A stretch of DNA of 64,000 nt from RYN-111 sp963760125 (lineage in GTDB: Bacteria > Actinomycetota > Actinomycetes > Mycobacteriales > SCTD01), in assembly GCA_963760125.1 (NCBI GenBank), contig CAVXBV010000008.1:124001-188000 (forward strand), read 5' to 3'. The notes beneath the pieces were generated by a model. That model saw nothing but the letters and a program-made list of their open reading frames with translations, had not been told where the DNA came from and ran no database searches. The position numbers were made by a program, and so were the translations under genes. Positions 1 through 8,149 of the stretch are shown one piece after another; position 1 is the stretch's first letter, and every line of letters begins with the position of its first letter.

Positions 1-288
1 GTTGGGGAAGATGCCGCGTCCCTCGGGGATCGTGCACAGCCCCGCGCGGGCGAGCCGGTCTGGTGCGGCGCCGTTGAGGTGGTGCCCCCCGAGGTGGACG
101 TGCCCCCCCGTGGGGTTGAGCAGCCCGGCGATGCAGTTCAAGGTCGTGGTCTTCCCGGCGCCGTTCGGCCCGAGCAGCGCCACGACGCTCCCCTGGGGCA
201 CCGAGAAGCTCACGCCGTGGAGGACCTCGATCCGGCCGTATCCGGCGGTGAGGTCGATGACGTCGAGGGCGTTCTGCCTCTCACTCAC
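1..288 (-). CDS. Branched-chain-amino-acid-type ABC transporter ATPase (LivF family), partial
   Basis: ATP-hydrolysing subunit of a LivFGHM-type importer at the inner face of the membrane. Only the first 96 codons are in the window; the C-terminus lies beyond position 1. The GTG start overlaps the stop of the upstream ATPase gene by four bases (GTGA). The Walker A motif GPNGAGKTT is at about residues 40-48, and the LivF-typical segment ending IPEGRGIFPN is reached at the edge. Walker B and the signature loop are outside the window. The substrate cannot be read from the ATPase; its position beside a sterol catabolic locus only hints at uptake of a steroid or side-chain-derived acid. Confidence 0.9.
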   Translation of the reverse strand, partial: MSERQNALDVIDLTAGYGRIEVLHGVSFSVPQGSVVALLGPNGAGKTTTLNCIAGLLNPTGGHVHLGGHHLNGAAPDRLARAGLCTIPEGRGIFPN

Positions 289-1028
289 AAGGCCGCCTCC
301 GCGAGCTCAGCGGCGCTGTCGTCAGCACCGAGGTAGGCGTCCTGCACTCGCTTGTCGGCGCGGATGGCGTCGGGGGTACCGCTCGCGATGATCGAGCCGA
401 AGTCGAGGACGTGGATCGTGGAGCAGAGCCCGAGCACGAGCTCGACGTCGTGCTCCACGATGAGCACCGACCGGCCGTCGTCCTCGGCGAGCGAGCGGAT
501 GAGGACAGCGAAGTCCTCGGTCTCCGCCTCGCTGAGACCGCTGGACGGCTCGTCGAGCAGCAGGAGTCGAGGGCTGCATGCCAGCGCACGGGCGAGCTCG
601 GTGAGCCGAGCGATGCCGGTGGGGACGGAGTCGGCGGTCACGTGCGCGAAGGCACGCAGACCGACCCGGTCGAGCAGCTCGTCGCAGATCTGGCGAGGGT
701 TGTCGAGGCCACGCATCTCCGCGGCGACCCGGATGTTGTCGGCCACCGACAATGACCCGAACACCTCGAGGCGCTGGAACGTCCGCCCGATGCCCGCGAG
801 CGCGCGCTGCCGCGGGTGGACCTTGGACACGTCTCTGTCGTCGAAGCGCACGGACCCGCTCGTCGGGGTCTGGAGGCCGGTGATGACGTTGAACAGGGTC
901 GTCTTGCCGGCACCGTTCGGACCCATCAGCCCGACGACCGTGCTCTCGGCGACGTCGAACGTCGCACCGTTGACCGCGACCACACCCCCGAACCGGACGT
1001 GGACATCGTCGATCTCAAGAAGAGCCAA
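285..1028 (-). CDS. Branched-chain-amino-acid-type ABC transporter ATPase (LivG family)
   Basis: Second ATPase of the LivFGHM-type importer, 247 aa. I chose TTG at 1028 because GGAGG lies 6-7 nt upstream and the protein then begins MALLEIDD, as LivG proteins usually do. A GTG at 1055 would add nine residues and a longer overlap with the permease gene. Walker A GPNGAGKTT is at about residues 36-44, and Walker B reads LLLLDEP. The C-loop is odd: where LivG proteins usually have an LPYG or LSGGQ-type signature, this one reads VPTGIARLTELARAL. It overlaps the upstream permease by 14 nt and the downstream LivF by 4 nt, so the three genes form one operon. Confidence 0.88.
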   Translation of the reverse strand: MALLEIDDVHVRFGGVVAVNGATFDVAESTVVGLMGPNGAGKTTLFNVITGLQTPTSGSVRFDDRDVSKVHPRQRALAGIGRTFQRLEVFGSLSVADNIRVAAEMRGLDNPRQICDELLDRVGLRAFAHVTADSVPTGIARLTELARALACSPRLLLLDEPSSGLSEAETEDFAVLIRSLAEDDGRSVLIVEHDVELVLGLCSTIHVLDFGSIIASGTPDAIRADKRVQDAYLGADDSAAELAEAAL

Positions 1029-3009
1029 CGGGAGCCTCCAGGCTTCGTGACCCACTGATCGGGGCGTACGGGTCGAGGAGGCGTTCGGTGGAAGGTGCGG
1101 GGTTCTCCCAGTACCGCAACCGACGTCCCTGCTCCATCAGCAGTCCGACCAACCCGTTCGGGTTGTTGACGAGCAACCGGATGCCGACGAACAGCACGAT
1201 GTAGGCGAGGTTCTTCACGGTCGCGTCGCTGTTGATGATGAAGCCCGTGGTCAGGCACCCGTAGATGAAGCCACCGACCAGCACCCCCGAGATGCTGGTG
1301 ACGCCGAAGACGATGGCGAACAGCAGCAGCGGGAGGTTCTGGAAGAAGAAGAAGTCCAGCGTGCCCACGGTGCTCTTCATGCCGGCGAACATCACGCCGG
1401 CGACACCGGCGAGCCCAGCCGACGTCGCAAAGACGGCAACGCGGGTCACCGTGGTGCTGAAGCCCAGGGTGGCGCAGGCAGCCTGGGAGTCGCGGGTGGC
1501 GAGCAGGATCCGGCCGTACTTGCTGCGGCGGATGGACAGGATGACCCAGGCCATGAGCACGAAGGCGACGACCACGGCCATCGCGAACGAGCGCTCCGAC
1601 TCCAGGTAGCCCGGCCGTGCGACGTTGATCGTGGACCCCTGCGCGCCGAAGCCGACCAGGCCTGTCTCGAACACCGTGTGATCCATGGCCGCGGCGATCG
1701 CGAGGGTCCCGAGCCCGATGTAGAGCCCTCGCAGCCGGAGCGCCGGAAGGGCGACGAGCGCCCCCACCACGGCGGTCAGCAAGAAGGCCGTGATCAGCGA
1801 CAGGACGGTGATCTGCGGGTGGAAGCCGAGCCCGGTGAAGGGGATGTCGAACCCGCGGGCAGCGACCAGTGCGCCGACGCCCACGAAGCTGAGCTGGCAC
1901 AGCGAGACGTCTCCGCCGTAGCCGATCAGCAGGACCAGCGACAGCATGATCAGAGGCAGGCACATCGCCTGGCCGAAGCGGGAGTTGTTCGCCGCGCCCA
2001 TGGAGCTCGTGAGCACCCAGGCACCGGCGAGCAGCACGGCAGAGAACGCAAAGGTGCGCCGCCACGACGGGATCTTCGGGAGTTTGGTCCCCGCGATGCG
2101 CCCCACCCGGAGCTTCTCCTGCGGCAGGAGGAGCATCACGCCGAGCAGGAAGATGGTGGGCAGCGAGTTCTTGATGCCGTAGACCAAGCCCTGGGAGTCG
2201 GTGATGAAGCTCTCCGGAAGGGAGATGTAGGCCCACTGGCCATAGTTGATCAGCAGGCCCAGGCCGATCGCTCCGGCAAAGGTCCGCGGGAGGCTCTTGA
2301 GGCGACCGACCATCGCGGCGGCGTAGGCGTTGACCACCAGGAACGTCAGGATCGTGTAGTCGAACGACAGCGACGGCGCGAGCAGGATGCCGGCGAGCGC
2401 CGCCAGCGACGAGCCGAGGGCCCACGCCAGCCCGCTCAGCCGGTTCGGCCGGGCGCCGTGCAGCGCGAGGAGCTCGCGGTTGTCCACCACGGCCCGCATC
2501 GCTGTCCCGACGCGGGTCCGGTTCAGGAGGACGTAGAGGCCGAGCGCTACCGCTGCAGCGATGCCGATGGTGATGAACTGCTGCGCCGTGACCCGGACGA
2601 TGCCGAACGAGACACCGTGGCCGGCAAAGAACGCGTCGACGGTGCGCCCCTGCGGCTTCCAGACCTGCTGCGCGATGCCGATCAGGGCCACGAGCAGACC
2701 CACGGTCACGCCGAGAGAGGTCGTGACGTCGGCTGCCGTGAGACGGCGCATCACGATGCGCTCCATGAGAAGGCCGAACAGCGGCGCGATCACGAGCAGG
2801 ATGAGCGGCAGGACGGCCAGCAGCGGCCAGCCCTGGTTCACGTAGAGCTCCCAGTACAGGAACGTCATGACCATGCCGACGGCGCCGTGCGCGAAGTTGA
2901 AGACGTTGGAGGTCGCGTACGTCAGGACCAGGCCCGTCGCCGCGATGGCGTAGGTCGAGCCCAGGACGATCCCGATGATCGTGAAGGTGATGAAGTCGGT
3001 CACGGGCAC
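1015..3009 (-). CDS. Fused LivH-LivM ABC transporter permease
   Basis: A 664-aa integral membrane protein carrying both permease halves that are usually separate. Residues about 1-300 are LivH-like: they open with DFITFTIIGIVLGSTYAIAA and contain the family-typical NFAHGAVGM segment. Residues about 315-630 are LivM-like, with many membrane segments and LLATRDSQAACATLGF, a LivM cytoplasmic loop motif. One polypeptide would form the whole translocation pore. The GTG start at 3009 has no strong ribosome site, and GTG at 3003 is possible. It is followed by the two ATPase genes. No substrate-binding protein gene is visible; it may lie beyond the left edge. Confidence 0.88.
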   Translation of the reverse strand: MPVTDFITFTIIGIVLGSTYAIAATGLVLTYATSNVFNFAHGAVGMVMTFLYWELYVNQGWPLLAVLPLILLVIAPLFGLLMERIVMRRLTAADVTTSLGVTVGLLVALIGIAQQVWKPQGRTVDAFFAGHGVSFGIVRVTAQQFITIGIAAAVALGLYVLLNRTRVGTAMRAVVDNRELLALHGARPNRLSGLAWALGSSLAALAGILLAPSLSFDYTILTFLVVNAYAAAMVGRLKSLPRTFAGAIGLGLLINYGQWAYISLPESFITDSQGLVYGIKNSLPTIFLLGVMLLLPQEKLRVGRIAGTKLPKIPSWRRTFAFSAVLLAGAWVLTSSMGAANNSRFGQAMCLPLIMLSLVLLIGYGGDVSLCQLSFVGVGALVAARGFDIPFTGLGFHPQITVLSLITAFLLTAVVGALVALPALRLRGLYIGLGTLAIAAAMDHTVFETGLVGFGAQGSTINVARPGYLESERSFAMAVVVAFVLMAWVILSIRRSKYGRILLATRDSQAACATLGFSTTVTRVAVFATSAGLAGVAGVMFAGMKSTVGTLDFFFFQNLPLLLFAIVFGVTSISGVLVGGFIYGCLTTGFIINSDATVKNLAYIVLFVGIRLLVNNPNGLVGLLMEQGRRLRYWENPAPSTERLLDPYAPISGSRSLEAPVGSS

Positions 3010-3242
3010 TCAGCCAGGGGGCGGACCTGGACGACGACGTCGCCATGGGGCGCGGGCACGAAGGCTCCTCGGTCTGGGCGGCTGGGTGGTGCACCCCGAG
3101 GTCTGAGGGGTGCGGCGAGCAGACGGTCTGTGTCGTGGGTCACAACGACTCCCATGGTCCGGGGGATACGCCCCCGTGTCGAGGGTGGTTCTACAACGAT
3201 CCGGACATCCCGGTCAGATTCGGGCGCCTTCCTGCGTGCGGG
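3010..3242. other. 233-bp intergenic region upstream of the fused permease gene
   Basis: This is non-coding sequence between the permease start (3009) and the stop of the SDR gene (3243). It should hold the promoter of the liv-type operon. Visible structure: an 11-bp palindrome CAGACGGTCTG at 3120-3130 and a short GC hairpin at 3160-3176. No KstR-type AACnnGTT site is present, unlike the other promoters of the locus, so the importer may be under different control. Confidence 0.5.
3160..3176 (-). terminator. Possible GC-rich hairpin after the SDR gene
   Basis: CGGGGG (3160-3165) pairs with CCCCCG (3171-3176) around a 5-nt loop. It lies 67 nt beyond the stop of the minus-strand SDR gene and could end that transcript. 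There is no U-run, so this could equally be an operator for the permease promoter. Confidence 0.3.
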
Positions 3243-4136
3243 TCACAGCTTCGCGATGGCCGAGGCACGGAAGCTGCGCTCGGGGTCCCGCTCAGCGAAA
3301 TGGCCGCCGAGCACCTCGGCCAGGCCGTCCGCCGACCAGGTGGCCCCGGGCGCGTCGAACCGCTCCTCGACACCGGGCGCGGACACCAGCACCACCATCG
3401 GGCCGTAGGCCACGAAGACCTGGCCGCTGATCGCGTCGGCGGCCGGGCTCGCGAGGTAGGCGACCAGCGGCGCGACGTGCTCGACGCCGAGCGGGTCGAC
3501 GCCGCCTTCGGGGGCCTCCCCGAACACCTTCTCGGTCATCGCGGTGCGCGCCCGCGGGCAGATCGCGTTGGCCTTGACGCCGTACCGGCTGCAGGCGCCG
3601 GCGATGGAGAGCGTCAGGGCCGTGATGCCGGCCTTCGCCGCGGCGTAGTTGGGCTGCCCGGCCGAGCCGAACAGGAACGCCTCGCTGGAGGTGTTGATGA
3701 CGCGGGCGTAGACCGGGGCGCCTGCCGCCTTGGAGCGGTCCCGCCAGTGCTGCGTCGCGAACTTCGAGGTGCCCGCATGGCCCTTGAGGTGCACGGCGAT
3801 GACGGTGTCCCACTCCTCCTCGGTGATGTTGAAGATGGTGCGGTCCCGGAGCACGCCGGCATTGTTGACCAGGATGTCGAGCTGGCCGTACGTCGACACC
3901 GCCTTCTCGACGAGCTCCTGTGCCGTCGACCACGAGCTGACGTCGCCAGGAGCCGCCACGGCCTGCCCGCCCGCGGCGGTGATCTCCTCCACGACGGCGT
4001 GCGCGGCGTCCTTGTCGTAGTCGTTCACCACGACACCCGCCCCCGCCGCCGCGAGGGCCAGCGCCTCGGCACGGCCGAGTCCGGCGCCGGCGCCGGTGAC
4101 GAGAGCGGACGTGCCGTCGAGGTTCAGGTCGTTCAC
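3243..4136 (-). CDS. chsB1: SDR-family beta-hydroxyacyl-CoA dehydrogenase, ChsB1/Hsd4A-like
   Basis: Short-chain dehydrogenase of 297 aa (GTG start). It probably oxidises the 3-hydroxyacyl-CoA of the sterol side chain to the 3-oxoacyl-CoA, the step assigned to ChsB1 (Rv3502c) in Mycobacterium tuberculosis. The cofactor motif TGAGAGLG is near residues 14-21, NNAGV is present, and the catalytic Ser-Tyr-Lys is seen in INTSSEA and NYAAAKAG. The segment NAICPRARTAMTEKVFG and the long C-terminal tail ending in FRASAIAKL resemble ChsB1 as I remember it. It sits 33 nt downstream of the ChsE5-like gene in the same direction, so it would act directly after dehydrogenation and hydration. Other SDR roles are not excluded. 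Confidence 0.75.
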   Translation of the reverse strand: MNDLNLDGTSALVTGAGAGLGRAEALALAAAGAGVVVNDYDKDAAHAVVEEITAAGGQAVAAPGDVSSWSTAQELVEKAVSTYGQLDILVNNAGVLRDRTIFNITEEEWDTVIAVHLKGHAGTSKFATQHWRDRSKAAGAPVYARVINTSSEAFLFGSAGQPNYAAAKAGITALTLSIAGACSRYGVKANAICPRARTAMTEKVFGEAPEGGVDPLGVEHVAPLVAYLASPAADAISGQVFVAYGPMVVLVSAPGVEERFDAPGATWSADGLAEVLGGHFAERDPERSFRASAIAKL

Positions 4137-4169
4137 GGGGTGGGTTCTCCTGGAGGTGTTGAGGCGGGT

Positions 4170-5276
4170 CTAAACAGGCTCGGCGGCCAGGCTGGCACCG
4201 AGCGAGAGCAGCTGGGTCTGGGCGCTGCCGAAGGTGAACTCGAGCTGCTTGGACCAGCGGAAGTAGCGGTGCAGCACGTAGTCCACGTCGATGCCGACGC
4301 CGCCGTGCACGTGCTGGCACGCGTGCGCCACGCGGTGGCCGCCCTCAGCGGCGTACCACTTGGCGATGCGTGCCTCGTCCCTTCCGGGCAGGCCCGCATC
4401 GAGCAGCCACACGGCCTGCAGCGTCGTCAGGCGCATGCCCTCGACGTCGATGTACGCGTCGGCCAGGCGGTGGCCCACCGCCTGGAACGTCGCGATCGCG
4501 CGGCCGAACTGCTCCCGTCCCGTGGTGTACGTCGCCGACAGGCGAAGGGCGGTGGCGCTCACTCCGAGCGCTTGCGCGGCGAGGCCCACGAGCGCCCGGT
4601 CAAGCAGCCAGCCCAGCGCGTCAGGGTCTGCCGTGAGCAGCTCCGCCGGCGCCTGCTCGAGCTCCACCTCGAACAGCGGCTGCCCGCTGGTGCCTCGTCC
4701 CTCCCGCACCGTCACCCCGGAGGCGGACGGCTCGACGAGCAGCAGCACCACCTGCCCGTCGGCCGTGCTCGCCGAGACGAGCACCCGCTGAGCCAGGTCG
4801 ACCAGCGGCACGCTCGTCTTGGTCCCCGTCACCGTGTACGCCGTCCCCGCTGCAGTGGCCCGGGTCAGGGGGCGGTAGAGGTCGTCGCGACCGCTCTCCA
4901 CCAGCGCTGCCGTCAGCAGCGTCGTCCCGGCGGCGACGCCAGGCAGGTCCCGCTGCCGCTGCTCCTGCGTCCCGAAGGCGTCGATCACGAGGCCCGCGCA
5001 CAGGACGGTGTCGAACAGCGGGACCTGCGCCACGGTCGCACCGACCTGCTCGAGGAGCAGCGCGAGCTCGGCGTACCCGAGTCCGCCTCCGCCGACGTCC
5101 TCCTGGAGCGCTGCACCGACGATGCCGGCGTCAGCGAGCTGCTTCCACAGCTCGGCGTCGAACCACGTGCCGGCCTCGTCGAGGGCGTCGAGGCGCTTCT
5201 GCGTCGACCGCTCGCTGAGGATCTGCTTCGCGAGGCCGACCAGCGCCTGCTGGTCGTCGTTCAGGGTGAAGTCCAC
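4170..5276 (-). CDS. chsE5: Acyl-CoA dehydrogenase, ChsE5/FadE27-like subunit
   Basis: A 368-aa acyl-CoA dehydrogenase of the smaller type, known to pair with a ChsE4-like partner as an alpha2beta2 enzyme that dehydrogenates C26-oxidised sterol-CoA thioesters. It opens MDFTLNDDQQALVGL (GTG start). The C-terminal half has TTGREQFGRAIATFQAVGHRLADAY and HVHGGVGIDVDYVLHRYF, as in FadE27. It starts 7 nt after the stop of the larger partner, which fits stoichiometric co-expression. Subunits of this type lack some canonical active-site positions and depend on the partner. Assignment to ChsE5 rather than another small FadE rests on the partner's identity. Confidence 0.78.
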   Translation of the reverse strand: MDFTLNDDQQALVGLAKQILSERSTQKRLDALDEAGTWFDAELWKQLADAGIVGAALQEDVGGGGLGYAELALLLEQVGATVAQVPLFDTVLCAGLVIDAFGTQEQRQRDLPGVAAGTTLLTAALVESGRDDLYRPLTRATAAGTAYTVTGTKTSVPLVDLAQRVLVSASTADGQVVLLLVEPSASGVTVREGRGTSGQPLFEVELEQAPAELLTADPDALGWLLDRALVGLAAQALGVSATALRLSATYTTGREQFGRAIATFQAVGHRLADAYIDVEGMRLTTLQAVWLLDAGLPGRDEARIAKWYAAEGGHRVAHACQHVHGGVGIDVDYVLHRYFRWSKQLEFTFGSAQTQLLSLGASLAAEPV

Positions 5277-5283
5277 GGGGCGC

Positions 5284-6459
5284 CTATCTGGGAGCGCGGG
5301 GCATGGAGAGACCCACCATGGCGATGATGTCGCGCTGGATCTCGTTGGTGCCGCCGCCGAAGGTCAGGACGAGGGTGTTGCGCATGGCGCGTTCGAGGTC
5401 AGCACCGAGGAGAGCTCCGGCTGACTCCTTGCTGAGCACCGAGGACTGACCGAGGATCTCCATCAGGGCGCGGTAGGCCTCGATGTAGAACTCGCTGCCG
5501 TGGACCTTGACCGCGCTGGCGTCGGCCGGGTTGAGGGCGCCCTGCGTGACGCTCCAGGCGACCTTCCAGTTGAGCAGCTTGAGGAACTCGGTCTTCGCCG
5601 TGAGGCGTGCCAGCGAGGTCTGCACCCACTCCTGGTCGATGACGCGACGGCCGTCGCCGAGCTTGGTGTCCTGCGCCCACCGGCGCACGTCGTCGATCTT
5701 GCGCTGGATACTGCCGGCGCTGGAGAGGGAGACGCGCTCGTGGTTGAGCTGGCTGGTGATGAGCTCCCACCCGCGGTTCTCCCCGAGCACGACGTTCTCC
5801 ACGGGGACGCGGACGTTGTCGTAGTAGGTGGCGCTGGTGTAGCCGCCACCGATCGTGTGCACCGGGGTCCACGAGAAGCCCTCGGCATCGGCCGGCACGA
5901 TGATCATCGACAGGCCCTTGTGCCGCTTGGCATCCGGGTCGGTACGGCAGGCCAGCCAGATGTAGTCGGCGTGGTGGATGAGAGACGTCCACATTTTCTG
6001 GCCGTTGATGACGTAGTGGTCGCCGTCGCGCACCGCGGTGGTCGTGAGGCTGGCGAGGTCGGTGCCGGCGCCCGGCTCGGAGTACCCGATGGAGAAGTGC
6101 AGGTCGCCCGTGAGGATCTTCGGGAGGAAGAACGCCTTCTGCTCCGGGGTGCCGAACGCCGCGATCGTCGGACCGACCGTGTTCAGCGTCAGGAACGGCA
6201 CGGGCACGTTGGCCCGTTGGCTCTCGTCGAAGAAGATGTACTGGTCGAGCAGGTTGCGCCCCTGGCCGCCGTACTCCTTGGGCCAGGAGATGCCGAGCAT
6301 CCCGTCCCGCCCGAGCTGGCGGACCATCTCCTTGTAGGCATCGCCCTCGAGCTCGCCCTCCGACAGTGACGCCCGGAGCTCCGGGGTCATCAGCTGAGCG
6401 AAGTACGCCCTGAGCTCATCGCGCAGCTGACGCTGCTCGTCGGTGTAGGTCAGGTACAT
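5284..6459 (-). CDS. chsE4: Acyl-CoA dehydrogenase, ChsE4/FadE26-like subunit
   Basis: Larger partner of the heteromeric acyl-CoA dehydrogenase, 391 aa from ATG 6459, which has GAGG 6-9 nt upstream. An in-frame start at 6504 would run through an operator and add 15 unrelated residues. Residues match FadE26 well: ELRAYFAQLMTPELR near the N-terminus, GYSEPGAGTDLASL, NGQKMWTSLIHHADYIWLA, TSQLNHERV, and the C-terminal FGGGTNEIQRDIIAMVGL. It catalyses the first beta-oxidation step on the C8 sterol side chain after CYP/FadD action. Two KstR-type boxes lie upstream (6497 and 6544), and it heads a three-gene operon with the ChsE5-like and SDR genes. Confidence 0.82.
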   Translation of the reverse strand: MYLTYTDEQRQLRDELRAYFAQLMTPELRASLSEGELEGDAYKEMVRQLGRDGMLGISWPKEYGGQGRNLLDQYIFFDESQRANVPVPFLTLNTVGPTIAAFGTPEQKAFFLPKILTGDLHFSIGYSEPGAGTDLASLTTTAVRDGDHYVINGQKMWTSLIHHADYIWLACRTDPDAKRHKGLSMIIVPADAEGFSWTPVHTIGGGYTSATYYDNVRVPVENVVLGENRGWELITSQLNHERVSLSSAGSIQRKIDDVRRWAQDTKLGDGRRVIDQEWVQTSLARLTAKTEFLKLLNWKVAWSVTQGALNPADASAVKVHGSEFYIEAYRALMEILGQSSVLSKESAGALLGADLERAMRNTLVLTFGGGTNEIQRDIIAMVGLSMPRAPR

Positions 6460-6496
6460 GCCGCCTCGATCTGCCGGTCGGTCCGTGTCAGTTTGT

Positions 6497-6510
6497 TGTA
6501 ACACGTTCTA
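6497..6510. promoter_or_regulatory. KstR-type operator, perfect match (box A)
   Basis: TGTAACACGTTCTA fits TnnAACnnGTTnnA, the published motif of the TetR-family sterol repressor KstR, at every fixed position. It lies 38 nt upstream of the ChsE4-like ATG, where bound repressor would block the promoter. Confidence 0.8.
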
Positions 6511-6543
6511 CTGTGGCGGCGGTCACATGGTCAAGGACGCGAC

Positions 6544-6557
6544 TGGAACCGGTTCTA
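6544..6557. promoter_or_regulatory. KstR-type operator, perfect match (box B)
   Basis: TGGAACCGGTTCTA matches TnnAACnnGTTnnA exactly and is centred 47 bp from box A. It falls just past the stop of the flavoprotein gene (6563), so both boxes serve the ChsE4-like promoter. Confidence 0.75.
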
Positions 6558-6562
6558 CCCGG

Positions 6563-8017
6563 TCAACGGGAGACCGTGGCCGCGTGGCGCCCGGCCACGC
6601 GGCCGAAGAAGGAGCCCTCGCCGAGCTGGGTCCCGCTGCTGTAGCCCTTCCCGTCCTGGGCGATGTTGGCCGCGCAGGCACCCGCGGCGTACAGCCCGCT
6701 GACGACGCTGCCGTCCTCGCGCTGCACCTGGCCGTGCCGCGTGCAGCGGAGCCCGCCCAGCGTGAAGCCCGCGTAGAGGGCCTTGCCCAGGGTCAGGTCG
6801 TACGCCCCCCAGGGCCCCGTCGCCTGGGGCTCGACGAAGGGCGGCTGCTTGTGCAGGACGGGGTCCTCGCCGCGCGCGGCGTGCTCGTTGTACTCCGCGA
6901 GCGTCGCCTCGAGCGCCCCAGCGGGGATGCCGAGCCCGACCTCCATCTCGGCCACCGTCTCCCACCCGTCGATGAACGGCGTCAGGGAGAACACCGGGTG
7001 CTCGATGTGCTCGCTGTCGACGACGAGGTACGCCGCGTGGTCGGTCTGGTCCATGACGTACCCGGAGGTCCGGGAGTGGTAGCTGTCCTCGGCGACGAAC
7101 CGCTTGCCCTGCTTGTTCACGATGATCCCCGTGAGCAGTCGCGACGGCGGGTACACGGGCGCCGTGATGAACGGGACGTCCATGTGCAGCGCCTGGCCCT
7201 CGACCGACTGTCCCATCCGGATGCCCAGGCCGTCGTCGTAGGTGCTGCCGAGCGTGAACGGCTTCTCCGCGAGGGCCGGCGTGTACGCCGCCACCATCTC
7301 GGCGTTCATGACGAAGCCGCCGGCAGCCAGCACCACGGAGCCCGCCCTGATGAAGCCGGACTCCTCGAAGCGCTTCCACGCCACGCCCACGACCACGTCC
7401 CCGTCGACCACGAGCTGCATCGCTCCGGTCTCGAGCCGGATCTCGACCTCGAGCTCGACCGCGCGCTGGTGGAGCAACCCGGTCACGAGCGCAGCGCCCT
7501 GGGTGTCGCCCGGAACCGGGACCTTGTGGCCGCGGGGCGCGGGCACGGCCTTCTCGAAGAACGGCCAGACCTTCTCGTTGCCGGTGTACATCAGGCCCTC
7601 GGTCCCCGGCTGGATGACCGCCTTATCGGGGTAGTAGCTGCGCTCGAACACGAAGCCCAGGGACTCGAGCCAGTCGCAGTGCTCGACGCTGCCGTCGCAG
7701 TAGTCGCGGATCTTGTCCGCCTCGGGGTGGGGCGTGACCTGCATCAGGTAGGCGTACATCTCGTCCGCGCTGTCGTCGTGCCCGGTCGCTCGCTGCACGA
7801 CGGTGCCGCCACCGAGGTAGAAGTGGCCACCTGCCATGGCGCTGGTGCCTCCGGTGACAGCGGCGCGCTCCAGCACGAGCGTCCGGGCGCCGGCCGCGGC
7901 CGCCTCGACCGCCGCGCACCCACCCGCGATGCCGAAGCCGATGACCAGCACGTCCACCTCGTCGCTCCACGAGCTGACCTCAGAGGCGTTCACGACAGAG
8001 GGGATCTCGAGCGTCAT
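6563..8017 (-). CDS. KstD-family FAD-dependent dehydrogenase (fumarate-reductase-like flavoprotein)
   Basis: A 484-aa flavoprotein of the succinate dehydrogenase / 3-ketosteroid delta1-dehydrogenase superfamily. The N-terminal FAD site reads GFGIAGGCAAVEAAAAG, followed by LERAAVTGGTSAMAGG. The C-terminus has AAGACAANIAQDGKGYSSGTQLGEGSFFG, roughly where true KstD enzymes carry a Tyr-x-x-x-Gly catalytic pair; here the spacing is one residue shorter (YSSG). It is therefore KstD-like but may act on another steroid-ring or lactone substrate. ATG 8017 is chosen because upstream in-frame sequence has no domain character. A perfect KstR2-pattern palindrome lies 13 nt upstream, pointing to control with ring C/D catabolism. 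Confidence 0.75.
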   Translation of the reverse strand: MTLEIPSVVNASEVSSWSDEVDVLVIGFGIAGGCAAVEAAAAGARTLVLERAAVTGGTSAMAGGHFYLGGGTVVQRATGHDDSADEMYAYLMQVTPHPEADKIRDYCDGSVEHCDWLESLGFVFERSYYPDKAVIQPGTEGLMYTGNEKVWPFFEKAVPAPRGHKVPVPGDTQGAALVTGLLHQRAVELEVEIRLETGAMQLVVDGDVVVGVAWKRFEESGFIRAGSVVLAAGGFVMNAEMVAAYTPALAEKPFTLGSTYDDGLGIRMGQSVEGQALHMDVPFITAPVYPPSRLLTGIIVNKQGKRFVAEDSYHSRTSGYVMDQTDHAAYLVVDSEHIEHPVFSLTPFIDGWETVAEMEVGLGIPAGALEATLAEYNEHAARGEDPVLHKQPPFVEPQATGPWGAYDLTLGKALYAGFTLGGLRCTRHGQVQREDGSVVSGLYAAGACAANIAQDGKGYSSGTQLGEGSFFGRVAGRHAATVSR

Positions 8018-8029
8018 GCGCCGCAACCT

Positions 8030-8043
8030 AGCAAGCGCTTGGT
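8030..8043. promoter_or_regulatory. KstR2-type operator, perfect match
   Basis: AGCAAGCGCTTGGT fits AnCAAGnnCTTGnT, the motif reported for KstR2, the repressor of 3aalpha-H-4alpha(3'-propanoate)-7abeta-methylhexahydro-1,5-indanedione (HIP) catabolism. The inner CAAGCGCTTG is a perfect palindrome. It lies 13 nt from the flavoprotein start and 106 nt from the cyp142 start in a divergent promoter region. No KstR-type box was seen in this gap. Confidence 0.7.
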
Positions 8044-8149
8044 CATCGCGACAGGCCAGATCTCCTGTCCCTTCTGCCTTTACCGCCGCTGAACGGGTGC
8101 GTAGTGTCCGACGACAGGTGCGAGAGCGCACACGAGGGCGGGAGCAGCA

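Noticed and set aside
926..3094. 722-codon alternative frame over the LivHM permease
   Set aside because: His/Arg/Pro-rich shadow of a clear multi-helix membrane protein.
3120..3130. Palindrome CAGACGGTCTG as a defined operator
   Set aside because: A single short palindrome with no known motif; kept only as a note in the intergenic description.
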